From Microtetraspora niveoalba (GTDB lineage Bacteria > Actinomycetota > Actinomycetes > Streptosporangiales > Streptosporangiaceae), in the NCBI RefSeq assembly GCF_001570405.1, contig NZ_BBYM01000017.1, positions 248,001 through 312,000 on the forward strand: DNA of 64,000 nucleotides, written 5' to 3'. The notes under the pieces are model-generated. The model had not been told where the DNA came from, did not search any database, and was given only the letters and a program-made list of their open reading frames with translations. Below are positions 27,116-36,832 of this stretch, piece by piece. The position numbers and the translations under genes were made by a program. The first letter of the stretch is position 1. Every line of letters starts with the position of its first letter.

Positions 27116-27282
27116 TACCACTGGGTCGTGCCGCCCCCTACGAGGAGATCACCGGACAGGTCTGGGGGAGTGCCAGAAGAGCGGAATGATCGAACTGCGA
27201 AAAAGATTTCCGCTGATTTGTCGAGACCGCCCGTACGTCTCCGACAGAGAGGTGAAGCACGGCACACACCAGGGAGGCCACC

Positions 27283-27678
27283 GTGACCAGCACCACCACC
27301 ATGTCAACCGCGACGACCGCCGCCTCGAGGCGGAGCCGCATCCGTACCGCGCTGTCCTGGGTCGTCCAGCTCGTACTCGCCCTGCAGTTCGTTATCGGCG
27401 GGGTGCTGAAGCTGTTCGGCGAAGCGCAGATGACGGCCTTGTTCGCCGAGATCGGTGCCGGCCAGTGGCTGCGGATCGTCGTCGGCGCTCTCGAGCTCGC
27501 GGGCGCCGCCGGACTGCTCCTACCGCGGCTCGCCCGCGCTGCCGCGGTCGGGCTCGTCGCGCTGATGATCGGCGCCGCCGTCACCAACGTCGCGGTGCTC
27601 GGCACCAGCCCGGCGGTGCCGCTGTTCTTCCTGCTGCTCGCGGCCGCGGTCGCGGTACTGCGGCGCGACCACCGCTGA
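27283..27678 (+). CDS. DoxX family membrane protein
   Basis: A 131-residue protein with four transmembrane helices (about residues 24-45, 62-82, 88-105 and 108-126). It shows the DoxX/DoxD-like pattern QFVIGGVLKLFGEAQMTALF and ALELAGAAGLLLPRLARAAA. DoxX proteins are small membrane proteins linked to redox balance in mycobacteria, though many act in unknown ways. The GTG at 27283 has GGGAGG eight bases upstream. In many actinomycetes a gene of this type stands next to an ECF sigma factor; here only the first codons of such a sigma gene remain 17 bp downstream. Confidence 0.85.
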   Translation: MTSTTTMSTATTAASRRSRIRTALSWVVQLVLALQFVIGGVLKLFGEAQMTALFAEIGAGQWLRIVVGALELAGAAGLLLPRLARAAAVGLVALMIGAAVTNVAVLGTSPAVPLFFLLLAAAVAVLRRDHR

Positions 27679-27694
27679 CCCCGGAATCGGGTGG

Positions 27695-27775
27695 ATGGAG
27701 GACCTGCTGCGCGAGCTCGCGCAGCAGGTCCTCGCCGCGCTCACCCGCCGTTACGGCCACTTCGACCTCGCCGGC
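27695..27775 (+). pseudogene. N-terminal stub of an ECF sigma factor (SigJ/DUF6596 type)
   Basis: The first about 27 codons read MEDLLRELAQQVLAALTRRY followed by GHFDLA, matching the start of actinobacterial sigma factors that normally continue EDAVQEAL into region 2. After Ala the match stops and the frame carries no sigma-like sequence. The stub has no ribosome-binding site of note and its codons 2-13 form the perfect palindrome 27698-27733. A deletion after region 2.1 is the simplest explanation. Confidence 0.6.
27698..27733. repeat. Perfect 36-bp palindrome
   Basis: An uninterrupted 36-bp self-complementary sequence (18-bp half GAGGACCTGCTGCGCGAG with its exact reverse complement, no loop). 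It begins 20 bp after the DoxX stop. As RNA it would fold into a very stable hairpin and could end the DoxX transcript; no T-run follows. It also encodes EDLLRELAQQVL of the sigma-factor stub. Confidence 0.85.
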
Positions 27776-27895
27776 GAACTGGTCCCGCTCGCGTCCATGA
27801 CCGCGGCCGGTGGCACTACAACGCCACCACCCTGGAGAGACCGGTCACGGGGCCACACTCCTTGTCACGTTGTGGGGGAGGACCGGCGGGGTGGA

Positions 27896-29587
27896 TCATC
27901 CGAACCCTTTTCTGACCGGGAGGCGGAGGACCGCCCCGTCCGACCCCCCGACGCGCAGCGTCTGCCGTGCCGTCCGGGAAGACGACGCGTGCCACGGATC
28001 CTCGCCGTTGCCCGGATGCACGAGATAGAGCGGGAAGCACGAACTGCTGATCGCCAGGCGCAGGCGGTGCCCGGGGCGGATCCGATAGGCGGTGTCGCCG
28101 AGGCGCACGCGTACCCGGGCCGGACCGGCCGCGGTGGACGCGATCTCCGCCCCTTCCAGCACCATGCGCGCCCGCCCGGAGGGATAGACGTCGAGCAACC
28201 GGACGATCACGTGGGTGGACGGCGCGTCGCCGTCCACCGTCAACGCGGCCTCCACCGGCCCCACGATGTCGAACGGCGAGTCCTGCGCCTCTCCGGTGAA
28301 GGTCGCCACGTCGTCGCGCGCATGGACGGCCTGCTCGTCCGGAAGCCCAGAGAGCTGGCTCCACTCCACGGCGACCAGGTAGGGAACCGGTCTCAGCGGG
28401 TCATGCGTCCAGGAGACGCCGGTGCCCGTGCCCTCCGCGCGCGGGCGCAGCGCGCCGCCGTCCGCCCCGGACAGCGCCCGTTCCCCTTCCGTCAGGTGCA
28501 GCTCGACCAGGTCGACGTCCCCGGCCGGCCAGCGGTCGGCGATCTGCCATCCGGAGTTCGCGACCCGGTACCGCACCCGGGGAGCCCGCCACCGGCCCGT
28601 ACGGCCGGACAGGTAGTGGTCGAGGAACCGAATGGGCTCGTCCAGCATCCTGGGCAGGTAGCGTTCGAGCGCGTCATCGTCGGTCTCGTGGTCGTCGACC
28701 GGGACACCGTCCTCGCGCAGTTCCAGGTCCTCGTGATCCGTCGCGTTCATCCGGAGGAACTGGTGCGCCGCCGCCGGGGACGAGCCGGCCCAGCGCCAGT
28801 CGTCGAGCTGGCTTCGCTGGAGGTTGTCCCACCAGCCGCCCATGTGGAGCGCGGGCAGCTTCATGACCGGCGCGGGCGGTCCCGACGGGAACGAGCGCCG
28901 CAGCAGCGTGCCGTCGCCGCACGCGCGGACGAGGTCGTCGAGCAACGCGGCCATGTGGGCCGCGTACTCGGGGAGCGCGTCGAGCCCGGCCAGGGGTACG
29001 GCCGGCAGGACGGCCCCGTCGAGCATGCCGGACGACGTGAACGTGTGCAGGACCCACTCGTAGAGCGGAAGCTTGGGCACGACGCCGGGCGAGAACATGT
29101 CCATGAATTGCGAGCCGGTGACGCGAGGCACGATCGCGCGCAACGCGGGGTGGGCGCTCGCCACCGCGGCCCACTGGGTGAAGCCGTAGTAGGAGTCTCC
29201 CAGCATGCCGACCGTGCCGTCGCTCCACGGCTGCGCGACGATCCAGTCGATCGTCTGGTGACCGTCCGCGGCCTCGTTGACGAAGGGGAAGCGCTCGCCC
29301 TCGGACCGGAACTTTCCGCGGACGTCCTGGACCACGACCGCGAAACCGTGGGCGCTGAGATAGGCGGCGACCGCCGGCATGAAGGTGTAACGCCCGCACT
29401 TGTCGTACGGCAGCCGCACCAGCACGGTCGGCAGGTCCCGCCGGCCGGACTCGGGCAGGTAGACGTCCGTGGCCAGGCGCACGCCGTCACGCAGGCGCAG
29501 CATCGTGGCGTCGGCGCGCGTGTCGATCGGCGCCGGGGTGCTGCTCCAGCGCGGGCCGGTGGAAGGAGCGGTGGAAGTGGTGCTCAT
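27896..29587 (-). CDS. CocE/NonD family hydrolase (X-Pro dipeptidyl-peptidase type)
   Basis: A 563-residue serine hydrolase of the CocE/NonD family. The N-terminal alpha/beta-hydrolase domain has the nucleophile in GMLGDSYYGFTQW (GxSxxG) and VQDVRGKFRSEGE upstream of it. The C-terminal jelly-roll domain of X-Pro dipeptidyl-peptidases begins around residue 320 and has VEAALTVDGDAPSTHVIVRLLD-type strands. Known members cleave cocaine, acyl-amino-acid esters, beta-lactam esters or Xaa-Pro dipeptides. No signal peptide is visible. It follows the oligopeptide-importer operon on the same strand after a 135-bp gap, so it may process the imported peptide or ester, but this is a guess from proximity. 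Confidence 0.9.
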   Translation of the reverse strand: MSTTSTAPSTGPRWSSTPAPIDTRADATMLRLRDGVRLATDVYLPESGRRDLPTVLVRLPYDKCGRYTFMPAVAAYLSAHGFAVVVQDVRGKFRSEGERFPFVNEAADGHQTIDWIVAQPWSDGTVGMLGDSYYGFTQWAAVASAHPALRAIVPRVTGSQFMDMFSPGVVPKLPLYEWVLHTFTSSGMLDGAVLPAVPLAGLDALPEYAAHMAALLDDLVRACGDGTLLRRSFPSGPPAPVMKLPALHMGGWWDNLQRSQLDDWRWAGSSPAAAHQFLRMNATDHEDLELREDGVPVDDHETDDDALERYLPRMLDEPIRFLDHYLSGRTGRWRAPRVRYRVANSGWQIADRWPAGDVDLVELHLTEGERALSGADGGALRPRAEGTGTGVSWTHDPLRPVPYLVAVEWSQLSGLPDEQAVHARDDVATFTGEAQDSPFDIVGPVEAALTVDGDAPSTHVIVRLLDVYPSGRARMVLEGAEIASTAAGPARVRVRLGDTAYRIRPGHRLRLAISSSCFPLYLVHPGNGEDPWHASSSRTARQTLRVGGSDGAVLRLPVRKGFG

Positions 29588-29722
29588 GGACGGAACCGAA
29601 TCTCCTCGTATGGGGGAAGGGGGAAGAAGAAGGCGTGGCGAACCGCGGCGCCGGCTGTGACGTGACCGGCGCCGCGACGCGTCCGCTGTGGGGAGGCGGG
29701 GCCGAGTGGCGCGAGCCGGGGG

Positions 29723-31404
29723 CTAGACGGCGCCGATCATGGCGGCCCAGGGCATCTGCAGGTACGCGAACGACGCCGGCGCGCCGGTGACGCGCTTGTT
29801 CATGTAGAGCTGCTGGTACGGAGCGGCGAGCGGGATGACGAGGCGTTCCGGCGTGTAGCGGGCCTGGGCTTCGACGAAGAGTTCGGCCGACTTTCGGGCG
29901 TCCGCCGTGTGCAGTCCCTCGTCCATCAGCCGGCGGACTTCGGGGTCGTCGTACCCCGTCCAGTTGAACAGGCCGTCGGGCCGGACGTAGTTGTCCGGGT
30001 AGGAGATCGGGTCGGCGAACTCGCTGTAGCCCACGGCGTAGACGAGGTCGACCTCCTTGCGGCGCTCGGGGTTGTAGAAGAGGTCGGAGAACTCCGTCGG
30101 CTGGACCTGCCGGATCGTCATGGTGAGCCCGATGTCCTTGGCGGACGCCTGGACGAACGTGAGGATCTGCAACGCGGTCTGGTCGCCGGCGGGCATCGCC
30201 GCCGTGAACGCGCGGTTCGACGGGCCGGCCTCGGCGACGAGCGCCCGGGCCTTCTCCAGGTCGGGCTTCGCGGTGTCCTCCAGCTTCGCGTACGCCTCTT
30301 CGAAGGTCTTCCGGGTGGGGCCGGTTCCCCACATGCCCGGCGGGATCATGGTGTTCAGGGGCTCCGCGGCCGGACCGAACACGTTTGTGACAAGCGAGGT
30401 CTTGTCGATTGCCAGATCGAGCGCCTTCCTCACCCGCGCGTCGGCCATCGGGCCCGTCTTCTGGGCGGGAAGGAGTTCCACCATCTGGGTGCTCGGCCCG
30501 AGGTACAGCGTGCCCGACCCGGAGGCGGAGAGCACGGGATAGCTCGTGCTCGGCGGGCCGTACGCTCCGTCGACCTCTCCGGCGAGCAGCGCGCTCGTCA
30601 GCGTGCTCGAGTCGCTGATGAACGTGAAGACGACCTTCCCGGCCTTGGCCGCCCGGGTTCTGTCCCAGTAGCGGTCATTGCGGGCGAGCGTGATCTCCGC
30701 GCCGGGCGCCCACTTCTCCAGCGCGAAGGGGCCGGTGCACATCACACCCGCGTTGGGCGTCCCGTAGGCGGCGCCCGCCTTCTCGACGTAGGACTTCTGA
30801 GAGATCAGACCCGCGGCTGTGGCCATCGACTGCTCGAAGATCGCGCTCGGCCGCGAGAACCGGACGGTGACCTGCATCGGTCCTGTCTTCTTGATGGAGG
30901 TCACCGCGTCGTAGGTCGACGACCAGAAGGAGCCGAGCTTCTTGTCCCCGGTGTGCCGTTCCAGGCTGTAGACGACGTCCTCCGGTGTGAGCGGGTCGCC
31001 GTTGGTGAACGTCACGCCCGGCCGCAGGTCGTAGACGATCGTCCGGTCGTCGGGGCGGGTGATCCTCTCCGCCAGGCCGGACTCGATCGAGAAGTCGGCG
31101 TTCATCCGCACAAGGCCCTCGCAGAGGTTTCCCTCGACGGTGCTTCCCGGATAGTCGCCGGTCAGCGCGGGGTCGAGCGACGTCGGCTCCCCGTTGGGCA
31201 GCGCCCACGTCAACCGCTCCAGTCGCCCGTCGCCCGGCGGCGTCGTGTACGTCACCGACTTCTCCAGGTCGTCGCGGGACGCCAGCGCGACCGGTTTGGC
31301 CGCGCACGCGGCGGCCAGTGCCGACGCCGCGACGCCGGCGGCCAGTGCGAGGAGCGGGCGTCCGGTCGCGAACGCGGCGCGGCGTCGAGGATGGGTTCGG
31401 ACCC

Positions 31405-31408
<4 letters not shown>
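29723..31408 (-). CDS. ABC transporter substrate-binding lipoprotein, oligopeptide/dipeptide type
   Basis: A 561-residue family-5 extracellular solute-binding protein (DppA/OppA type). The signal peptide with twin arginines near the start (RRRAAFATGRPLLALAAGV) ends in a lipobox ALAAACAAK (cysteine near residue 35). Family motifs include TWALPNGEPTSLDPALTGDY, VVYSLERHTGD and YRADGL-like NYVRPDGLFNW. The ATG at 31408 follows GGAGG and overlaps the stop of the preceding ATPase by four bases, so it is the last cistron of the importer operon. The bound peptide or other ligand is unknown. Its permease partner (DppB-like) is truncated, so import by this system may be lost. Confidence 0.92.
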
Positions 31409-32288
<880 letters not shown>

Positions 32289-32292
<4 letters not shown>

Positions 32293-33287
32293 CGGGCGCC
32301 TCCGTCCCCGGCCACAGCCTGGGGTTCGGCCTCCCCCGCGAAGTGGCAGGCGACCCGCCCTCCCGTGACGTGGACGGGCGCGGGACGTTCCCGCCGGCAC
32401 AGGTCGCGCACCATCGGGCAGCGCGTGGCGAACGCGCAGCCGTCGCCGACCTCGAACGCCGATATCGGCCGGCCCTCGATCGTCCGGAGGCGGGACTCGC
32501 GACGCCCGATCTCGGGGCGCGCGGCCAGCAGCCCCCTGGTGTAGGGGTGCGACGCGTCCGGAGTGAGCGCGCCGGCCGGCCGCTCCTCCACGATCGATCC
32601 GGCGTACATGACGGCGATCCGGTCGCAGACCGCGGCCGCGAGGTCGAGGTCGTGCGTGATGAAGAGCATGGCGAGGCCTCTCTCGCGGCGGAGCTCGTCG
32701 ATGATCGCCACGACCTCCTCCTGTGTCGTGACGTCGAGGGCGGTCGTCGGCTCGTCGGCCAGGAGCAGGTCCGGTTCGGTGGCGAGCGCGGCGGCGATCA
32801 TCACTCGCTGCAGCAGCCCGCCGGAGAGCTCGTGCGGGTACTGGCTCAGCCGCCGATCGACGTCGCCGACGCCCACGGCGCGCATCAGACGGGAGACCCG
32901 CTCCCGGGCCTGCCCGGCCGAGAGCCGCCGGTCGAGCCGCACGCCTTCCATCAGGAAGTCCCCGATCCTCCGTACGGGGTTGATGTGCGCCCGGGGATCC
33001 TGGAAGACCATGCCCACCCGTGTCGCCCGCCACCGGCGCAGCGCACGCCGGTCCATGCCGGGGATCGAAACGCCGTCGAACCGTATCTCGCCGGAGAGCC
33101 GCGCCCCCTCGGGGAGCAGCCGCATCACCGCGCGTGTGGTCATGGACTTCCCCGACCCGGACTCGCCGACCAGGGCGACCGCCTCGCCCGCCCCGACGTC
33201 GAGGGACACGTCGTGGATGACGGTCCGCGTCCCCTTCTCGCCGGGGAGCTCGACGCGGAGCCGGTCGATCGACAGCAGGGCGCTCAT
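32289..33287 (-). CDS. Oligopeptide ABC transporter ATP-binding protein, DppD/OppD type
   Basis: A 332-residue ATPase. Walker A is VGESGSGKSMTTRAV, the signature LSGGLLQRVMIAAAL (the usual Q replaced by L) and Walker B LLLADEPTTALDV. The C-terminal oligopeptide/dipeptide extension has the iron-sulfur-type cysteines of OppD proteins (CAFATRCPMVRDLC). It works as a heterodimer with the next ATPase. It overlaps both neighbours by four bases. Confidence 0.93.
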
Positions 33288-34150
33288 CGGTCCACTCCCA
33301 GGAACGCCCGGGACAGCCCCTGGCCGAGCAGGTTGAAGGCCACCACGGCGACGACGATGGTGAGCCCGGCGGAGAGGGACTGCTCCAGGTGGCCGGCGAC
33401 GATCGACGGTTGGCCGTTCGCCACCATCAGTCCCCACTCGGGGGCGGGGGGCTGGGTGCCCAGGCCGAGGAAGGAGACGGCCGACAGGTCGAGCAGCGCG
33501 TACCCGAAGGCCACGGTCGCCTGCACGACCAGCAGCGGCAGCAGGTTGGGGACCAGATGCCGGGCGCAGATCGCGGCGGCGCCGAATCCCTGGACCTCCA
33601 GCGCGGCGATGTAGGGAAGGTTGCGCTGGCGGATCGCGGCGGTCCGCAACACCCGGGCGATGTAAGGGATGTAGGAGATCGACAGGGCGGCGGCCGGGGC
33701 CATCAGGCCGGGCCCGATGACCGCCACCGCGACGATCGCGAGAACGAGGCCGGGGAACGCGAAGATCACGTCCAGGGCGCGCGAGACGAACGCGTCGAAC
33801 CGTCCGCCGATCCACGCGGCGGTGACGGCGACGAGGGTGCCGACGACGGCCGCGACGACAACGACGATCGCCGGACCCAGGAGACTCGCCCGCGCGCCGT
33901 ACAGCAGCCGGGACAGGATGTCCCGTCCCACGTCGTCCGTGCCCAGCGGATGGGCGCCGCCCGGCCCCTGGTAGACGGCGGACGGGTCGACCTGCGTCGG
34001 GTCGTACGGCGCGACGGCCGGCGCGAACACGGCGGCGAGGGTGAGCAGCGTCACGACGGCGCACGACACGGCGGTGAGGGCGCCGAACCGGCGGTCCCGT
34101 GAGGTGATCGCGGGAGAGCCCGGCGCGGCGGCCAGTTGGAGGACGCTCAT
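33284..34150 (-). CDS. Oligopeptide ABC transporter permease, DppC type
   Basis: A 288-residue permease of the DppC/OppC type, with about six transmembrane segments. The N-terminal OppC-like pattern HPLGTDDVGRDILSRLLYGA and the EAA loop ALEVQGFGAAAICARHLVPN are clear. The start overlaps the stop of the truncated DppB-like gene by four bases and the stop overlaps the DppD ATG by four. The protein is intact, but it needs a DppB partner, which is broken here. Confidence 0.92.
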   Translation of the reverse strand: MSVLQLAAAPGSPAITSRDRRFGALTAVSCAVVTLLTLAAVFAPAVAPYDPTQVDPSAVYQGPGGAHPLGTDDVGRDILSRLLYGARASLLGPAIVVVVAAVVGTLVAVTAAWIGGRFDAFVSRALDVIFAFPGLVLAIVAVAVIGPGLMAPAAALSISYIPYIARVLRTAAIRQRNLPYIAALEVQGFGAAAICARHLVPNLLPLLVVQATVAFGYALLDLSAVSFLGLGTQPPAPEWGLMVANGQPSIVAGHLEQSLSAGLTIVVAVVAFNLLGQGLSRAFLGVDR

Positions 34151-34311
34151 CCGGCCGCCCTCCTCGCGGCCCGCGGGTCGAGCAACGCATTGGCCACGTC
34201 GACCAGCATGTTGACCACCACGAACGCGACGACCAGCAGCAGCGAGATCGCCTGCACGATCGCGAGGTCCTGTTTCGCGGCACTCTGCACGAGGAGCGCC
34301 CCGACTCCGTA
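34147..34311 (-). pseudogene. C-terminal end of a DppB-type permease (5' part deleted)
   Basis: Only the last 54 codons remain. They read YGVGALLVQSAAKQDLAIVQ and then a transmembrane helix ending NMLVDVANALLDPRAARRAAG, which is the conserved C-terminus of DppB permeases (usual pattern LPGxGxLLVQA...DPR). The stop overlaps the DppC start by four bases, as expected of an intact operon. Beyond 34311 the reading frame enters the antisense of a TetR gene, so about 260 residues and the operon's promoter are missing. See the junction finding. Confidence 0.88.
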
Positions 34312-34925
34312 CCGAGCGCCTGGAGCAGATCGCCGAGGCCACGCTGCGCGTGGCCGAGCGCGAGGGGCCGGCGGCGATCACCATCCGGGCGGTCGCGGCC
34401 GAGCTCGGGGGCTCGACCGCCGTGGTCACCAATTACCTCGCGACCCGCTCCGACCTTCTGGTCAACGCCATCCGCCACGCGCAACGCGGTTGGCGGGAGG
34501 ACCTGGACAGCCATGTCAATCCGCATGAGGGGGCGCAGCGCCTGCGCGCCTACATGGCCTGGTCGTCGGGCACCGTCGGCCACGACCGCGCCGTGCGGCA
34601 GATATGGCTCGACGTCGCCGCCAAGGCCGAGACGCGGAGTGCGGCGTTCGAACTGCTCCGCCAGGACGCCGTGGAGCATCACCGGATGCTGCGCGCCGCC
34701 GTGGCCGAGGCGGGCGTGTCCGACGCCGACTTCGCTGCCGACGTCCTCTACCTGATGCTCCGCGGTTTCTATTTCGCCAGCACGGAGGACCCGGAACTGT
34801 GGACGGACGGGCGGGTCGGTGCGGCCATCTCCCGGCTGACCGATCTGTTCATCGCCGGCCGGGGGACGCGTATGGACGGCGCGGACGAGACCTCCGCCGA
34901 GGCGGACGGAGCGACGGAGCGGTAG
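34311..34925 (+). pseudogene. TetR family regulator lacking its start (5' truncated)
   Basis: The frame starts at the junction with TERLEQIAEATLRVAEREG and contains the helix-turn-helix (ITIRAVAAELGGSTAVVTNY) and a full TetR ligand domain to TAG 34923-34925. No ATG or ribosome-binding site precedes it; only the first few residues seem lost. A GTG at 34350 could start a 191-residue form without most of helix 1. The original gene probably diverged from the peptide operon and regulated it. It may now be inactive or poorly expressed. Confidence 0.75.
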
Positions 34926-34988
34926 CCGGAACACCCCGCGACGGATCACGGTCCGACGCGATATATGTAACGACCCGATAACAAGATC

Positions 34989-35004
34989 TACCGAGTACTC
35001 GGTC
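34989..35004. promoter_or_regulatory. Candidate TetR-type operator TACCGAGTACTCGGTC
   Basis: A palindrome of 14 bases (ACCGAGTACTCGGT, 34990-35003) 55 bp before the surE ATG. Its half-sites (ACCGA/TCGGT with a 4-base centre) match the site 38903-38918 between a TetR gene and the GH3 gene, so one regulator may act at both. Confidence 0.6.
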
Positions 35005-35058
35005 TGATGGCTCATGCTCCTCGTCAGCGATACCTTTCGCGAGATTCGGAGCCCCCCC

Positions 35059-35961
35059 ATGAAGCCGAACCGCCGACGCACCGCCTTCCTCGCCGCCGTG
35101 GCCGTGACCACGGTCGCCCTTCCCACCGCCTCCGCCGTCGCCGCCCCGCGTCCTGACTCAGCCGGGCCGCTGACCATCCTGCTCAGCAACGACGACGGCT
35201 ACAGCGCTCCAGGTATCAAGGCCGTCTTCGACAAGCTCACCGCCGCAGGACACGACGTCACCATCGTGGCCCCGGCCGCCAACCAGAGCGGCGCGAGCGC
35301 CAAGCGCACCGTCGAGGACGGCCACCAGGTCACCGCCAAGAAGGTGTCCGACAAGGTCTGGGCCGTGGACGGCACCCCGGCCGACTCGGTCCTGTTCGGC
35401 CTCGGCCACGTCCTCGCGGGCGGCAAGGTCGACCTGGTCGTCTCCGGCACCAACTTCGGGCAGAACGTCGGCGGCATCGTCAACAACTCCGGCACCGTCG
35501 GCGCCGCCGTCACGGCCATCGACCTCGGCGTGCCGGCCATCGCGGTGAGCACCGAATTCGACTTCGACGACATGCGGAACACGATCGCCAACATGCCGGC
35601 CACCGCGGACTTCGTCACCCGGCTGGTCGCGCGCCTTCAGCGCACGGCGCGCGGCGGGCGCCTGCTGCCCAGGCACGCCGGTCTGAACGTCAACTATCCG
35701 ACGCGTCCCGGTCTCGCCGCGCCGACCGGCGTCGCGTTCACCCGGCAGAGCCGTGAGGAGCTGTTCGGCGTGGCCTACGAGCCGAGCGGCGGCGACACCT
35801 TCACGATGAAGGTCTCCTACGCCGAGACCGAGGGCGAGGCATGGAGCGACCTCGCCGCCCTCGCCAGGGGCAAGGTCAGCATCACCCCGATCGACGCCGA
35901 CTGGACGGCCGACCCGGCGACCTACGGCGCGACCACCGCACGCCTCGGAGGCCTGCGCTGA
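35059..35961 (+). CDS. surE: Secreted SurE-type 5'/3'-nucleotidase
   Basis: A 300-residue protein with a Sec signal peptide (FLAAVAVTTVALPTASAVAA, cleavage near residue 32) and a SurE phosphatase domain. Visible motifs are ILLSNDDGYSAPGI (metal-binding Asp pair) and VSGTNFGQNVGGIVNNSGTV (SGxNxG signature and Ser/Thr pocket). SurE removes phosphate from nucleoside monophosphates and short polyphosphate in the cytoplasm of many bacteria. An exported copy suggests use of extracellular nucleotides as phosphate source. The ATG at 35059 follows CGGAG. An operator-like palindrome is 55 bp upstream. The gene is followed by an alpha/beta hydrolase gene after an 81-bp gap. Confidence 0.9.
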   Translation: MKPNRRRTAFLAAVAVTTVALPTASAVAAPRPDSAGPLTILLSNDDGYSAPGIKAVFDKLTAAGHDVTIVAPAANQSGASAKRTVEDGHQVTAKKVSDKVWAVDGTPADSVLFGLGHVLAGGKVDLVVSGTNFGQNVGGIVNNSGTVGAAVTAIDLGVPAIAVSTEFDFDDMRNTIANMPATADFVTRLVARLQRTARGGRLLPRHAGLNVNYPTRPGLAAPTGVAFTRQSREELFGVAYEPSGGDTFTMKVSYAETEGEAWSDLAALARGKVSITPIDADWTADPATYGATTARLGGLR

Positions 35962-36042
35962 CCCGCTACGACATTCTGCGGGAGGCGCGGCGGGACCCGC
36001 AGCGCATTCCGCTCCGTCTCGACACGACTGTGAGGTGATCGG

Positions 36043-36735
36043 ATGTTGCACACCCGTGAATGGGGCTCGGGCGACCGGGTCGCCGTGCTGATCCACGGAA
36101 TCATGGCCGACTCCCGCTGCTGGTGGCGGGTCGGCCCGGCGCTGGCCGAACGCGGTTACCGGGTCGTCGCCGTCGACCTGCCCGGCCACGGGCTCAGCCC
36201 CCGCGCCCAGGAGTACACCCCGGAGCTGTACGCGTCGGGCGTTCTGGAGTCGGTACCCGCCGAGCCCGACGTCGCCATCGGCCACTCGCTCGGCGGGCTC
36301 ACCCTGGCGGTGGCCGTCGAACGGCTCCGGCCGGGCCGGGCGGTCTACTCCGACCCCGGGTTCCGGTTCCCGAAGAGGGACGACGTGGATCTCGGCGCGA
36401 TGCTGGCCGCGGCCAAGGACCAGACCGTGGACATGGTGCGGCGATTTCACCCCGGCTGGTCCGCCGAGGAGTGCGCCCTCGAGGTCGAGATGCTGGCGCG
36501 GTGGGATCCGGCCACCGCGCTCGCGCTCGGCTCGTTCGCCGGCACCGACTTCACACCGGAGCCCGTGGTGCCGTCACTGGTCCAACTGGCCGACCCGAGC
36601 GACCTCGTCCCCCCGGAGGCCGCCGACGCCCTGGCCGCGAAGGGCTTCGACGTGCGGGTCGTGAAGGGCGCCGAGCACACGATCCACCGCCACCTTTTCG
36701 AGGACTTCATGGCAGGTCTCGACGGCTGGATCTAG
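36043..36735 (+). CDS. Alpha/beta hydrolase
   Basis: A 230-residue small alpha/beta-hydrolase. The oxyanion segment is VLIHGIMADSRCWW, the nucleophile lies in AIGHSLGGLTLA (serine near residue 88), the acid is likely the Asp in VQLADPSDLVPPEAA and the histidine is in KGAEHTIHRHLF. No signal peptide. Substrate unknown. The start ATG 36043 follows a GAGGTGATCGG stretch. It lies between surE and an MFS sugar-type transporter in the same direction, but gaps of 81 and 97 bp leave co-transcription open. Confidence 0.85.
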   Translation: MLHTREWGSGDRVAVLIHGIMADSRCWWRVGPALAERGYRVVAVDLPGHGLSPRAQEYTPELYASGVLESVPAEPDVAIGHSLGGLTLAVAVERLRPGRAVYSDPGFRFPKRDDVDLGAMLAAAKDQTVDMVRRFHPGWSAEECALEVEMLARWDPATALALGSFAGTDFTPEPVVPSLVQLADPSDLVPPEAADALAAKGFDVRVVKGAEHTIHRHLFEDFMAGLDGWI

Positions 36736-36832
36736 ACCGTCCCGGTACGGCCCCCGTACGAGGCGAGCCGCCGCGCTCCTCCCGTCCTGAGACCGTCGCA
36801 CCCACTGATGCCGATCACCCCCCTGGAGCATC

